Below are positions 18,831 to 27,500 of a DNA stretch of 64,000 nt, piece after piece. This DNA comes from Thermoanaerobaculia bacterium (GTDB taxonomy: Bacteria; Acidobacteriota; Thermoanaerobaculia; Multivoradales; Multivoraceae), in the NCBI GenBank assembly GCA_022826745.1, contig JAJDUI010000014.1, positions 84,901-148,900 of the forward strand. The letters are read 5' to 3'. Within the stretch, counting starts at the first letter, position 1; each line of letters starts with the position of its first letter. The notes under the pieces are model-generated. The model saw only the letters and a program-made list of their open reading frames with translations. It was not told the origin of the DNA and did not search any database. A program made the translations under genes and the position numbers.

Positions 18831-19079
18831 ATGAGCCTGCGCATCCCCTGCCCCTGTTGCGGCGGCCGCTCGGTCCACGAGTTCGTCCACGCTGAGATCC
18901 GGCGGGTACCGGACCACCTGACCGACCCGGACGAGCGCGACCTCGACTTCGCCTTTCACCACGACAACGAGGAGGGGATCGTCACCGAGCGCTGGTTCCA
19001 CGCCCTGGGCTGCCGGCGCTGGTTCGAGATCCGGCGCGATACGACGACCGACCGGATCATCGAAGCCGCCGAATCCTGA
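18831..19079 (+). CDS. soxD: Sarcosine oxidase delta-subunit-like small zinc protein
   Basis: An 82-residue protein with IPCPCCGGRSVHEF at the start, the zinc-ribbon signature of SoxD, and a further Cys in HALGCRRWFEIRRDT. The family subunit is structural and binds zinc in the heterotetramer. It begins 2 bp after the beta gene stop, so it is cotranscribed. The acidic and aromatic middle (TDPDERDLDFAFHHDNEEG) is typical. Together with the two upstream genes it completes an A-B-D unit; the separate gamma gene is absent, which fits a gamma-like tail on the alpha gene. Confidence 0.88.
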   Translation: MSLRIPCPCCGGRSVHEFVHAEIRRVPDHLTDPDERDLDFAFHHDNEEGIVTERWFHALGCRRWFEIRRDTTTDRIIEAAES

Positions 19080-19139
19080 CCGGCCAGCCAGTTTCCGGGT
19101 AGGATGGAGCAACTGTTCGCAACCAGGAGGTGGCCGCAC

Positions 19140-20228
19140 ATGGCACGACGCACTCTCATTCTCACCACCCTGCTCGCCTTCGCGGCCGCCGGCGCCATCG
19201 TCGCGTCCGACGACATCCCCCGCCGGCATGACGGCAAGCCCGATCTCTCCGGGACCTACGACATCGCCACCCTGACGCCGTTGCAGCGGCCCGCGCAGTA
19301 CGGCGACAACCTGACGCTCACCCCCGAACAGGCCCAGGCGATCGCTGACCACTGGCGGCGGAACTTCGAGAAGGACTACGCGCCGAGCGACCCGAATCGC
19401 GAGGCGCCGCCGGAGGGCGGCACGGGCATCTACGCGCCCGAGTTCACGGGAGCTGCAGGCAAGGTCGGCGGCTACAACGCCTTCTACGTCGACATCGGCG
19501 AGGGCAACTTCCAGCTCGACGGCGAGTACCGCACCTCGATCATCACGGAGCCCGCGAACGGCCGCATGCCGGCGCTCACCGATGCGGCGAAGCAGCGGTA
19601 CGCGGAGGGCGCGGCCTTCCGCCACGAGAACACCGGCACCGCCTGGTGGATCGACCGCGAGTTCGGCCCGTACGACGACCCGGAACTCCGTCCGCACGCC
19701 GAGCGCTGCCTGCTGGGCTTCGGCTCCACCGCGGGGCCGCCGGCACTGCCCGTCATGTACAACAACATGAAGCGAATCGTGCAGACCGACACCCACCTGA
19801 TGATCCTGGTCGAGATGAACCATGACGCACGGGTCATCCGCATCGACTCCGAGCACGACGACAACGTCGAGAGCTGGCTCGGCGAATCGGTGGGCCGCTG
19901 GGAAGGCGACACCCTGGTCGTGACGACGAAGAACTTCGGCGACGACTACAGCTTCACCCAGGGCTCGAAGGACATGGTGATCACCGAGCGCTTCAGCCGC
20001 ATCGACGAGGACGCCCTGCTCTACGGTTTCACCGTCGACGACCCGAACACCTGGACCGAGCCCTGGAGCGGCGAGTACCCCTGGCCGGCCAGTACGAACA
20101 AGGTCTACGAGTACGCCTGCCACGAAGGCAACTACGCCCTGGGCGGCATTCTCCGTGGCGCCCGCCTGCTCGAGGAGGAGGCGCTCGCAGGCGACGCCGC
20201 GTCCACCGGCGGCGGAGGCTCCGAGTAG
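19140..20228 (+). CDS. Secreted uncharacterised protein, PDLSG/YACHEGNY family (copy 1)
   Basis: A 362-residue exported protein. The ATG at 19140 follows an AGGAGG site by 9 nt and opens a signal peptide (TLILTTLLAFAAAGAIVAS). Family blocks in order are IPRRHDGKPDLSGTYD, GGYNAFYVDIG, RTSIITEPANGR, ERCLLGF, NNMKRIVQTDTHLMILVEM, WEGDTLVV and the C-terminal YEYACHEGNY. Six members occur in this window (also 26327, 31384, 40284, 50043 and 51793). The function is unknown; the shared Cys-His-Glu in YACHEGNY could be a metal or substrate site. An in-frame ATG at 19104 is less likely. DUF6265 follows it. Confidence 0.85.
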   Translation: MARRTLILTTLLAFAAAGAIVASDDIPRRHDGKPDLSGTYDIATLTPLQRPAQYGDNLTLTPEQAQAIADHWRRNFEKDYAPSDPNREAPPEGGTGIYAPEFTGAAGKVGGYNAFYVDIGEGNFQLDGEYRTSIITEPANGRMPALTDAAKQRYAEGAAFRHENTGTAWWIDREFGPYDDPELRPHAERCLLGFGSTAGPPALPVMYNNMKRIVQTDTHLMILVEMNHDARVIRIDSEHDDNVESWLGESVGRWEGDTLVVTTKNFGDDYSFTQGSKDMVITERFSRIDEDALLYGFTVDDPNTWTEPWSGEYPWPASTNKVYEYACHEGNYALGGILRGARLLEEEALAGDAASTGGGGSE

Positions 20229-20276
20229 CCGTCGCGGCTGCTATGGTCAGCCGCTCAACTCCCCGGAGGACAATCC

Positions 20277-20756
20277 ATGCGCCGTACGCTCTTCGTTCTG
20301 CTGATCGCCAGTCTCCTCACTGTGACTGCCGTCGCCGCCGACAACCACGGTCCCAGAGTCGAAGACTTGGCCTGGATGACCGGGACCTGGAGCGGCCCGA
20401 ACCTGGAAGAAAACTGGGCCATTCCCAAGAACGGCTCGATGGTGGCCCGGGTCCGCGGCTTCTCGCCCGACGGCACGACGAACATGATCGAGCTGATCTC
20501 GATCGAGGAAGAGAACGACTCCCTGGTGCTGCGCCTCAAGCAGTGGAACCCCGGCATGGAGCCACGCTACGACGGCTTCATGGTGATGAAGCTCGTCGAG
20601 TCGAAGGACCGGATGATCAGGTTCGAGAACACGGGTGAAGGTGCAGCCGGTCTGGCCAAGCTCAGCTACAGCCGGCCCGACGACGACACGTTCGTCATCG
20701 CGGTCGAGACGCCCACCGGCCAGGAGTTCGAAATCCCGCTCAAGGCGGTCAAGTAG
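20277..20756 (+). CDS. DUF6265-family secreted protein
   Basis: A 159-residue protein with a signal peptide (RTLFVLLIASLLTVTAVAA). The mature part has the DUF6265 pattern: DLAWMTGTWSGPNLEENW, GSMVARVRGF and repeated strands, as in small lipocalin-like beta-barrels. No enzymatic residue is recognisable. It is preceded by a CGGAGGA ribosome site (about 20265-20271) and lies 48 bp after a secreted-family copy. The function is unknown; a periplasmic ligand-binding barrel is the plain reading. Confidence 0.75.
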   Translation: MRRTLFVLLIASLLTVTAVAADNHGPRVEDLAWMTGTWSGPNLEENWAIPKNGSMVARVRGFSPDGTTNMIELISIEEENDSLVLRLKQWNPGMEPRYDGFMVMKLVESKDRMIRFENTGEGAAGLAKLSYSRPDDDTFVIAVETPTGQEFEIPLKAVK

Positions 20757-20770
20757 CACTGGCACGGCCG

Positions 20771-21433
20771 GTGGCGGCCAGCCGCTTCGGAATCACGGCG
20801 TCCGCGGCGCTCCTCGTCGCCGGCGTCGAACTGCTTGCGAGCGCCGGCACAGCCACCGCCCAGGACCGCCCCGCCAGCCCGGCGGGCGCCGCCGCGACCC
20901 AGATCGGCGGCTACTTCGACCCCCGCTCCGGCTACGTCAACGGCGGCTGGATCGAAGTCAAGTATGGACGCCCGCTGCGCCGCGGCCGGGACATCTTCGG
21001 ACCTCCCGACTTCATCGCCTTCCTGAACGACGGCGCCCCGGTGTGGCGAGCGGGTGCGAACCTCACGACCCGGCTGATCACCGAGCTGCCGATCATCATC
21101 GACGAGACCCGCCTCGAGCCCGGCGAGTACACGATGTTCATCCAGCTTGGTCCGGAGCGATGGATCCTCATCATCTCCGAGTGGCCGGCGCAGAAGCGCT
21201 ACGACTACCACGACCGGGAGGCGCTCTTCGGCGCCTACGGCTACACCCCGGACAAGGATGTGTTGCGCACCGACATGACCCTCCAGCCCCTGCCCATGTC
21301 CTTCGAGCAACTGTCCTGGCAGTTCCTCGACGTGACCCCCGAGGGCGGCCGCCTGGCGCTCTTCTGGGACAGGCAGATGGCCTCCGTGCCGTTCCAGGTT
21401 GCCCCGCAGCAAGCAGGAGAAGCCGATGAGTGA
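20771..21433 (+). CDS. DUF2911-domain secreted protein
   Basis: A 220-residue protein opening with a GTG at 20771 and a signal peptide (TASAALLVAGVELLASAGTATA). The core matches DUF2911: VKYGRPLRRGRDIFG, PVWRAGANLTTRLIT, and EPGEYTMFIQLGPERWILI. DUF2911 proteins are secreted beta-rich proteins of unknown role. The gene overlaps the GFA gene by 8 bp, so translation is probably coupled. Nothing in the sequence points to a catalytic activity. Confidence 0.82.
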   Translation: MAASRFGITASAALLVAGVELLASAGTATAQDRPASPAGAAATQIGGYFDPRSGYVNGGWIEVKYGRPLRRGRDIFGPPDFIAFLNDGAPVWRAGANLTTRLITELPIIIDETRLEPGEYTMFIQLGPERWILIISEWPAQKRYDYHDREALFGAYGYTPDKDVLRTDMTLQPLPMSFEQLSWQFLDVTPEGGRLALFWDRQMASVPFQVAPQQAGEADE

Positions 21434-21869
21434 GTCCACAGCGACTGAAAGCCGGATGCGCGGCCAGTGCCTCTGCAGCGCGGTTGAATTCGAGGTCGAC
21501 GTGCCCGAACGCACCTACAGCATCTGCCACTGCGGCATGTGCCGCCGCTGGTCCGGCGGCCCGCTCATGTCCGTCCATTGCCCCGAACCCAACACCGAAT
21601 GGCTGAACGACGAGGGACTGACCTGGTACCAGGGCACCCCCTGGGCCCAGCGCGGCTTCTGTTCAAAGTGCGGATCAAGCCTCTTCTGGCGTCTCGCCCA
21701 GGAGCCGGAGGGCATGCTGATCGTCAGCGTCGATGCCCTCGAAGACGACGGCGAGTTCACGCTCGACCGCCACATCTACAGCGATGCCAGGCCCGACCGC
21801 TACGACTTCGCCGACGATTGTCCGAGGGTGACGGAGGCGGAACTGATGAAGGAACTTGGGCTCGGCTAG
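21426..21869 (+). CDS. GFA-family zinc protein (glutathione-dependent formaldehyde-activating-like)
   Basis: A 147-residue cytoplasmic protein starting at the ATG at 21426, which is preceded by a CAGGAG site. It carries the GFA zinc ligands: Cys15 and Cys17 (GQCLCS), Cys34, Cys36 and Cys39 (ICHCGMC), and a later CSKCG pair. GFA/CENP-V proteins bind zinc and some act on S-hydroxymethyl-glutathione. If this one does, it would suit a pathway that releases formaldehyde, such as the sarcosine oxidase upstream or the PQQ alcohol dehydrogenase downstream. That link is inference from position. Confidence 0.85.
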   Translation: MSESTATESRMRGQCLCSAVEFEVDVPERTYSICHCGMCRRWSGGPLMSVHCPEPNTEWLNDEGLTWYQGTPWAQRGFCSKCGSSLFWRLAQEPEGMLIVSVDALEDDGEFTLDRHIYSDARPDRYDFADDCPRVTEAELMKELGLG

Positions 21870-21889
21870 GAAGCACAAGGGAGCGTGAC

Positions 21890-24121
21890 ATGAGTTCGAA
21901 CCATGTAGCGGGCGACGTGCGACTGGGGACCGCGGCGGCCGCCGCGGTCCTGGTGTTCCTGACCCTGCCGTCCGCTTACGGCCAGTCCGGCCCGTTGATC
22001 GAGCCGGTGACGGACGCCGAGCTCGCCGCAACGCCGGACGGCGACTGGCTGAGTTTCCGCGGCAATCTGTCCGCCTGGGCCTACAGCGCCCTCGACGCGG
22101 TGAACACGGAGACGGTCGGCCAGCTCGATTTCGCCTGGGCGGCGCCGATGGAGGACGGCCCCAACGAGGCGACGCCGCTCGTGCGAGGCGGCATCGTCTA
22201 CCTGCCGCAGACGGGAGACGTGATCCACGCCCTCGACGCGCGCACCGGCGACCTGATCTGGGAGTACCGCCGGGAGCACGACTACCTGGACCCGGAAGGG
22301 GCGGACCCAGCCCGGCGCTTTGGCCAGGGCCTGGGCCGGATCACCCGCAACATCGCGATCTGGCAGGACGGCCTCTTCGTCGCCACGATGGACGCCTTCA
22401 TCATCCGCCTGGACGCGAACACCGGCGAACTCGTGTGGGAGACGCGGGTCGGCGACAGCCGCATCGCGCACTCCTCCGGGCCGATCATCGCCGACGGCAA
22501 GGTGATCAGCGGCCGCTCCTGCAACATGTCGGTCGCGGGCGGCTGCTACCTGACGGCCCACGACGCCGAGGACGGACGCGAGCTGTGGCGCTTCCACACG
22601 ATCCCGCGGCCCGGCGAACCCGGCGACGAGACCTGGGGCGGCCTGCCGCTCGAGCGCCGGTTCCACGTCGGCGCCTGGCACGTCGGCTCCTACGACCCGG
22701 ACCTCGGCCTCGTCTATTGGGGCACGTCGGTGCCCGCACCGTCGCCGGAGGTCCTGCGCGGCAGCGGCGCAGGGTCGCTCCTCTACTCGAACAGCACCCT
22801 CGCGCTCCGCGCGGACACCGGGGAACTCGCCTGGTACTTCCAGCACCTGCCGCGGGACAACTGGGATCTCGACCACCCCTTCGAGCGCATCCTCGTCGAC
22901 CTGGAGATGGAGCCGGACGAGGAGGCCGCCTGGTCCATCAATCCCACGCTCGAACGCGGCGACCGGAGGCGGGTGATGACCGGCTTCCCCGGCAAGACCG
23001 CCATCTTCTGGACCCTCGACCGGGAGACCGGTGAGTTCCTGTGGGCGCGCGAGACCGTCTTCCAGAACGTGATCACCCACATCGACCCGCACACCGGCAC
23101 GGTCACCGTCAACGAGGAGGTCATCCCCAAGGCGCGCGACGAGGAGTACGGCGTCGTCTGCCCGGCGGCGAGCGGCGGCAAGGACTGGCCGACCGCGGCC
23201 TACAGCCCGCTCACCGAAGCCGTGTACGCGCCGCTCCAGGACGTCTGCATGTCGCCGACCATCACCGGCACCGGCGAGGGCCCGCCACAGGGCTACGGCA
23301 TCGCCTTCAACATGCGGCTGGCGCCGAACAAGACGACGGTCGGGCGCCTCGACGCGGTCTCCGCCCGCACCGGCGAATCCCTGTGGCGGTTCGAGGAGCC
23401 GGCCGGGATGATGTCGGTGATGACCACGGGCGGCGGCCTCGTCTTCGCCGGCAACACGAACCGGCGCTTCCGGGCCTGGGACGCAGCGACCGGCGAGGTG
23501 CTGTGGGAGACCGTGCTGGGCGGGCCGGTCAGCGGCTTCCCGGTCAGCTTCGCCGTCGACGGCGAGCAGTACGTCGCGGTGACTGCCGGCGGCGGCGACC
23601 TGCTGAGCGGCCTGTTCAACCGTCTCGGCAACCTGAGAGCGCGCGGCGGCGCCAACATGCTCTACGCATTCAGGCTGTCCGACTCCGCCGGGCGCGGCCC
23701 GATCGAGCAGCCGAGCGTCACCGCCGCGGCCGTCGAGCCGCCGCCGATGATCATGATCGACGCGCCTCTGCTGGAAGCGTCGGTCCCCTGCGCGACCTTC
23801 TCCGCAGAGCAGGCGGACCGCGGCAGCGCGCTCTACCGGGAAGAGTGCGCCGAATGCCACGGACCGACGCTGCGCGGCGGCGCCCAGGGCGCGGCTCTCG
23901 CCGGCCGCAGCTTCATCAGCTACTGGCAGAACCGGGCCGCCAGCGGCCTCTTTCGGACGATCCGCGAGACGATGCCGCAGGGCCGGGAAGGGACGATCGG
24001 CCCGTCGGCCTCAGCCGATCTCGTGGCCTTCCTGCTGCGCGAGAACGGCGCCGGGGCCACCGGCGAACTCGGTTCCGACGTCGAGACGCTGGACGGCCAG
24101 CGCACCTGCTTCCGGCAGTAG
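21890..24121 (+). CDS. PQQ-dependent dehydrogenase with C-terminal cytochrome c (quinohaemoprotein)
   Basis: A 743-residue periplasmic enzyme. A signal peptide (TAAAAAVLVFLTLPSAYG) precedes a beta-propeller of PQQ dehydrogenase type, with repeated tryptophan-docking blades such as GRELWRFHT and GEFLWARET. A C-terminal haem c motif, CAECH, is at about 653-657, followed by a c-type domain that would pass electrons to the respiratory chain. Substrates are alcohols or polyols in this family. The vicinal Cys-Cys pair of methanol dehydrogenase is not obvious, so methanol is doubtful. The last 111 bp overlap the ZIP gene on the other strand. Confidence 0.9.
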   Translation: MSSNHVAGDVRLGTAAAAAVLVFLTLPSAYGQSGPLIEPVTDAELAATPDGDWLSFRGNLSAWAYSALDAVNTETVGQLDFAWAAPMEDGPNEATPLVRGGIVYLPQTGDVIHALDARTGDLIWEYRREHDYLDPEGADPARRFGQGLGRITRNIAIWQDGLFVATMDAFIIRLDANTGELVWETRVGDSRIAHSSGPIIADGKVISGRSCNMSVAGGCYLTAHDAEDGRELWRFHTIPRPGEPGDETWGGLPLERRFHVGAWHVGSYDPDLGLVYWGTSVPAPSPEVLRGSGAGSLLYSNSTLALRADTGELAWYFQHLPRDNWDLDHPFERILVDLEMEPDEEAAWSINPTLERGDRRRVMTGFPGKTAIFWTLDRETGEFLWARETVFQNVITHIDPHTGTVTVNEEVIPKARDEEYGVVCPAASGGKDWPTAAYSPLTEAVYAPLQDVCMSPTITGTGEGPPQGYGIAFNMRLAPNKTTVGRLDAVSARTGESLWRFEEPAGMMSVMTTGGGLVFAGNTNRRFRAWDAATGEVLWETVLGGPVSGFPVSFAVDGEQYVAVTAGGGDLLSGLFNRLGNLRARGGANMLYAFRLSDSAGRGPIEQPSVTAAAVEPPPMIMIDAPLLEASVPCATFSAEQADRGSALYREECAECHGPTLRGGAQGAALAGRSFISYWQNRAASGLFRTIRETMPQGREGTIGPSASADLVAFLLRENGAGATGELGSDVETLDGQRTCFRQ

Positions 24122-25177
24122 CCCGAGTCGCCCGGGCGGCCCGACCGCCGACGCATGATCCTCGTGATCATGGTCGTGGTCGGCCTCGTCGTGGTCCTCA
24201 TGCCCGGCCTCGTCGCCGTCGTCGTGAGCATGGTCGTCGTGCCCGGCATCGTCGTCATGCGCGTGATCGTCGTGCGCCTCGTGCTGCGCACCATGAGCGT
24301 GACCGTCGTCGCCATGCGAGTGGCCGAGGTGGGCGTGCTGGTGCCAGAGGCCCATCACCGCCATCGTTCCAATGCCAATCATCACCAGTGCGAACTTGAG
24401 CGCCCGATCCCTGTCCTGCTCGGGCATCGGAACGTCGTCCTCGCCCATCAGGGAGCTCCGTACGTAGTGGGCGATCCGGTCCCGCTCCCTCGACATCTCC
24501 GAGTCGAGCACGTCCATCACCGCCACGTAGATGAAGGTGCCGGCGGCGATCGCGTTGAAGCTCCCCTCGAAGATCAGGGCCGTTCTCCCCTCGAACACCT
24601 GCCCCGCCACGGTGCCGAACACGATCCCGAGCGGCGTCATGACCGAGAAGAGCCACAGCGTCTGCCACAGCTTCCGGTTGCCAGCGGAGTGGGCGGTCAC
24701 GATCAGGGCGAACGCGGCGGACCCCTTGTGGAACAGGATGCCCAGCATCACGACCAGCACGGCCGCGGCTTCCGGCTGAAGGCCAAGAGCCATCCCCGCG
24801 ATGATCGAGTGCACGGAGAGCACGATGAGCAGGACGAACGCGTAGAAGGGAGGCCTCGTCCGCTCCTCTTCCCGGGCCAGCATCGAGTTGCGGCCTTCGA
24901 GTACGACCCGGTCGATCAACAGCAGCAGACCGACTCCAAGCGCCGCGAGCAGGGGCGCCAGCGGATAGTCGACCACGTTCCGGAGCGCCTCATCGGCTTC
25001 GGGCAGCAGGTGGACGAAACCGACGCCGAGGAAGATCCCCCCTGCCAGCGCGTTGCCCAGGGAGAGATAGCGCCGGCTGGCCTGCTGTTTGGCGACCAGG
25101 ATGGGAATCATGCCGCCGACGATGGCGATCCCGAAGATCGCCAGTCCGGCGATGATCTTGATGGCAAGCGGGGACAT
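24011..25177 (-). CDS. ZIP-family metal transporter with His/Asp-rich C-terminal tail
   Basis: A 388-residue membrane protein with about eight hydrophobic segments. HxxxE-type ZIP motifs are seen (LGVGFVHLLPEADEA near residue 52; LVVMLGILFHKGSAAFAL in the middle). The last helix is followed by a hydrophilic tail full of His and Asp (HSHGDDGHAHGAQHEAHDD and on, about residues 286-340), expected to bind zinc or another divalent metal. The final 37 residues overlap the PQQ dehydrogenase gene on the opposite strand and have lost any membrane character, so the stop at 24011 may be a fortuitous extension. ZIP proteins import Zn, Fe or Mn. Confidence 0.85.
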   Translation of the reverse strand: MSPLAIKIIAGLAIFGIAIVGGMIPILVAKQQASRRYLSLGNALAGGIFLGVGFVHLLPEADEALRNVVDYPLAPLLAALGVGLLLLIDRVVLEGRNSMLAREEERTRPPFYAFVLLIVLSVHSIIAGMALGLQPEAAAVLVVMLGILFHKGSAAFALIVTAHSAGNRKLWQTLWLFSVMTPLGIVFGTVAGQVFEGRTALIFEGSFNAIAAGTFIYVAVMDVLDSEMSRERDRIAHYVRSSLMGEDDVPMPEQDRDRALKFALVMIGIGTMAVMGLWHQHAHLGHSHGDDGHAHGAQHEAHDDHAHDDDAGHDDHAHDDGDEAGHEDHDEADHDHDHEDHASAVGPPGRLGLLPEAGALAVQRLDVGTEFAGGPGAVLAQQEGHEIG

Positions 25178-25215
25178 GGGATGCGGCCTCCTCTATCCTC
25201 TCACCTCTCGACCGC

Positions 25216-25926
25216 TCAGGACGATCCTGCGGACGCGGCGTCGTCCTGAAGCGACGGCGGCAGCAGCTCCGGCCTGGTGAAGAAGTTCGCCTGCGCCGCT
25301 CGGACATAGGCGGGGCGCAGGTTCAGACGATCGCGATAGGCGGCAAGCTGCTCACCGATCGGCTCGCCGTAGGCAACCGCCCAGTCCAGGCAACTGCCGA
25401 GCAGGATGTCGACACCCGTGAACCGGTCGCCGAGCAGAAACTCCCGCCCGTCGGCCAACTCGAGTTCCGCTACCGCCGACTGCTTCGCGAAGCCCTCGCT
25501 CGCGGTCTGAATCGCCGCCGGCGCCTCGCCGTAGAGGTAGGCGAGATCGCGGTGCTTGCGGATCACGTAGAGCGTGTGGGCGTCGAGTTCCATCATCACG
25601 AAGAACGCCCACTGGTCGTAGCGTGCCCGGGCTTCGGTGCCGGCGGCCGGCATCAGGCCGACCGGCTCGCCGTAGGTCTCGGCCACGTAGTTAACGATCG
25701 CCGCGCTCTCGGCCAGCGTCAGCTCGCCGTCCTGCAGCAACGGGATCTTCTGGCGCGGATTCAGCCGCGTGAACTCCTCCGTCTGCGTCTCGCCGGTGCG
25801 CGGACCGATCGGCCGGTGCTCGTAGTCGAGCCCCAGCTCCGCCAGCGCCCAGTGCGCACGCAACGTCCGCGACGTGCTGCAGCCCCAGAGCACCAGGGAT
25901 GGGGCCGAAGTTCGCTTGTCTGCCAT
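25216..25926 (-). CDS. Glutathione S-transferase family protein
   Basis: A 236-residue GST. The N-terminal thioredoxin fold has LVLWGCSTSRTLRAHWALAE (catalytic Ser/Cys region), a RQKIPLLQDGE cis-Pro block and ESAAIVNYVAETYGE for glutathione contact. The C-terminal helical domain includes FTGVDILLGSCL, the N-capping box of GSTs. It precedes the ZIP gene by 38 bp on the same strand. A detoxification role is assumed from the family; no substrate is indicated. Confidence 0.88.
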   Translation of the reverse strand: MADKRTSAPSLVLWGCSTSRTLRAHWALAELGLDYEHRPIGPRTGETQTEEFTRLNPRQKIPLLQDGELTLAESAAIVNYVAETYGEPVGLMPAAGTEARARYDQWAFFVMMELDAHTLYVIRKHRDLAYLYGEAPAAIQTASEGFAKQSAVAELELADGREFLLGDRFTGVDILLGSCLDWAVAYGEPIGEQLAAYRDRLNLRPAYVRAAQANFFTRPELLPPSLQDDAASAGSS

Positions 25927-25971
25927 AGCGGCAGAACGAGGATGTCAGAAACCCCGGGGGATGGGAATCAG

Positions 25972-26181
25972 CTACCCCGACCGGGGCAGCGACACCGCCA
26001 GCGAAACGCCCAGGCAGACCATGGCGAGGACGTAGAAGGCGATCGTCACGACATCGGCCAGCACCGGCACGTCGACCGGTCCGGACAGCGACCGCCGGCA
26101 GGCCGCTATCGGCAGGCCGGCGCCGATCAGGCCGAGGACGATCCAGCGCGCCCACGTCAGTCGAGAGTTCGGTTCCGCCAT
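25972..26181 (-). CDS. Small two-helix membrane protein, unknown function
   Basis: A 69-residue protein from the ATG at 26181. It contains two hydrophobic segments (WARWIVLGLIGAGLPIAA and VVTIAFYVLAMVCLGVSLAVS). Nothing in it is recognised. It lies upstream of the GST and ZIP genes on the same strand and may be expressed with them. The frame extends to 26247, but the added residues are charged and look like leader noise. Coding is plausible but not certain. Confidence 0.5.
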   Translation of the reverse strand: MAEPNSRLTWARWIVLGLIGAGLPIAACRRSLSGPVDVPVLADVVTIAFYVLAMVCLGVSLAVSLPRSG

Positions 26182-26326
26182 GGTTCTCAGTCCCGTTGCC
26201 GTGTCGTGTCTCGCGTGCCTCGCTGCGAAGCGAGGGGAGGATGTCACAGATCGCGCGGTTTCGCAGCTTCCGCGCGGCGGACGCTAGACTGACCTTCACG
26301 CACAGCCAATCAGACGGGAGGTCGAG

Positions 26327-27481
26327 ATGCAGATCAGGCGACGGAGGTCTTCGTTCTGGAGGGTCTGGGGTACCGCGGTCATCTCGGTAGGCGCCCTCGT
26401 CGTGATTGCCGTGGCGGCCGCCCTGATGATGTTCGCGGCCTCCGCCGCGGAGGCCCAGGAGATTCCGCGACGCCACGATGGCCGCCCCGACCTCTCGGGC
26501 ACCTACGACATCGCCACCCTGACGCCGGCGCAGCGGCCGGACCGCTTCGGCGACCGGCTCGAGCTGACTCCGGAGGAAGCCGCCGCACTCGCCGAGCACT
26601 GGTCCACGAACTTCGACAAGGACCACGCGCCGAGCGATCCGGACCGCGAGGCTCCGCCCAAGGGCGGCACCGGCATCTACGCACCCGAGTTCACCGGCGC
26701 GGCGGGCAAGGTCGGCGGCTACAACGCCTTCTTCGTCGACATCGGTACGGGCGCCTTCCAGCTCAACGGCAAGTACCGCACGTCGATCATCACGGACCCG
26801 CCGGACGGCCGCTATCCGTCGCTCAGCGAGCATGGACAGGAGAGGAGCGAGCGGCTGGCGCCCTTCCGGCACGAGAACACCGGCACGGCCTGGTGGCTCG
26901 ACCTTCCTGTCGGCCCCTACGACGATCACGAACTGCGGCCCCTCGCCGAACGCTGCATCCTCACGCGCGGCGCTTCCGGACCGCCGTCCATGCCGGGGAT
27001 GTACAACAACCTGAAGACGATCGTGCAGACCGACACCCACGTGATGATCCTGATCGAGTGGATGCACGACGTCCGGATCATCCGGCTCGACTCCGAACAT
27101 CTGCCCGACACGATCCGCAAGTGGAGCGGCGATTCGATCGGCTGGTGGGAGGGAGACACCCTGGTCGTCGAAACGAGGAACTTCCGGGAGATTCCCGGTT
27201 CGGTCACACGGGGTTCGCGCGACATGCGGGTAACGGAGCGGTTCAGCCGCATCGACGCCGGGAACCTGCGCTACGAGTTCACGGTCGAGGATCCCGCCTA
27301 CGAGACGGCCTGGAGCGGCGAGTACCCGTGGCCCGCGACCTCGCACAAGCTCTACGAATACGCCTGCCACGAGGGGAACTACGCCTTCGGCAACATCATG
27401 CGGGGCGCGCGGCTGCTGGAGCGCGAGGCGATCGAGCAGAGCGCTTCGGGCGCCTCGACCGGTTCCGGGTCCGGCGACTGA
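26327..27481 (+). CDS. Secreted uncharacterised protein, PDLSG/YACHEGNY family (copy 2)
   Basis: A 384-residue exported protein with a long cationic signal region and a hydrophobic stretch (VISVGALVVIAVAAALMMFAAS). A GGGAGGT site precedes the ATG. All family blocks are present: IPRRHDGRPDLSGTYD, GGYNAFFVDIG, RTSIITDPPDGR, MYNNLKTIVQTDTHVMIL, WEGDTLVVETRNF and YEYACHEGNYAFGN. It is closest in architecture to copies 1 and 4. A DUF1295 gene follows 19 bp later. The role is unknown. The family is repeatedly next to transporters and hydrolases here, which may point to handling of an external substrate; this is speculative. Confidence 0.85.
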   Translation: MQIRRRRSSFWRVWGTAVISVGALVVIAVAAALMMFAASAAEAQEIPRRHDGRPDLSGTYDIATLTPAQRPDRFGDRLELTPEEAAALAEHWSTNFDKDHAPSDPDREAPPKGGTGIYAPEFTGAAGKVGGYNAFFVDIGTGAFQLNGKYRTSIITDPPDGRYPSLSEHGQERSERLAPFRHENTGTAWWLDLPVGPYDDHELRPLAERCILTRGASGPPSMPGMYNNLKTIVQTDTHVMILIEWMHDVRIIRLDSEHLPDTIRKWSGDSIGWWEGDTLVVETRNFREIPGSVTRGSRDMRVTERFSRIDAGNLRYEFTVEDPAYETAWSGEYPWPATSHKLYEYACHEGNYAFGNIMRGARLLEREAIEQSASGASTGSGSGD

Positions 27482-27500
27482 GGCCGGGAGAGCGACCGCC

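Noticed and set aside
21866..23860. Long minus-strand frame antisense to the PQQ dehydrogenase
   Set aside because: No domain or signal is visible, and composition is that of a GC shadow; the plus-strand gene carries clear PQQ and haem c features.
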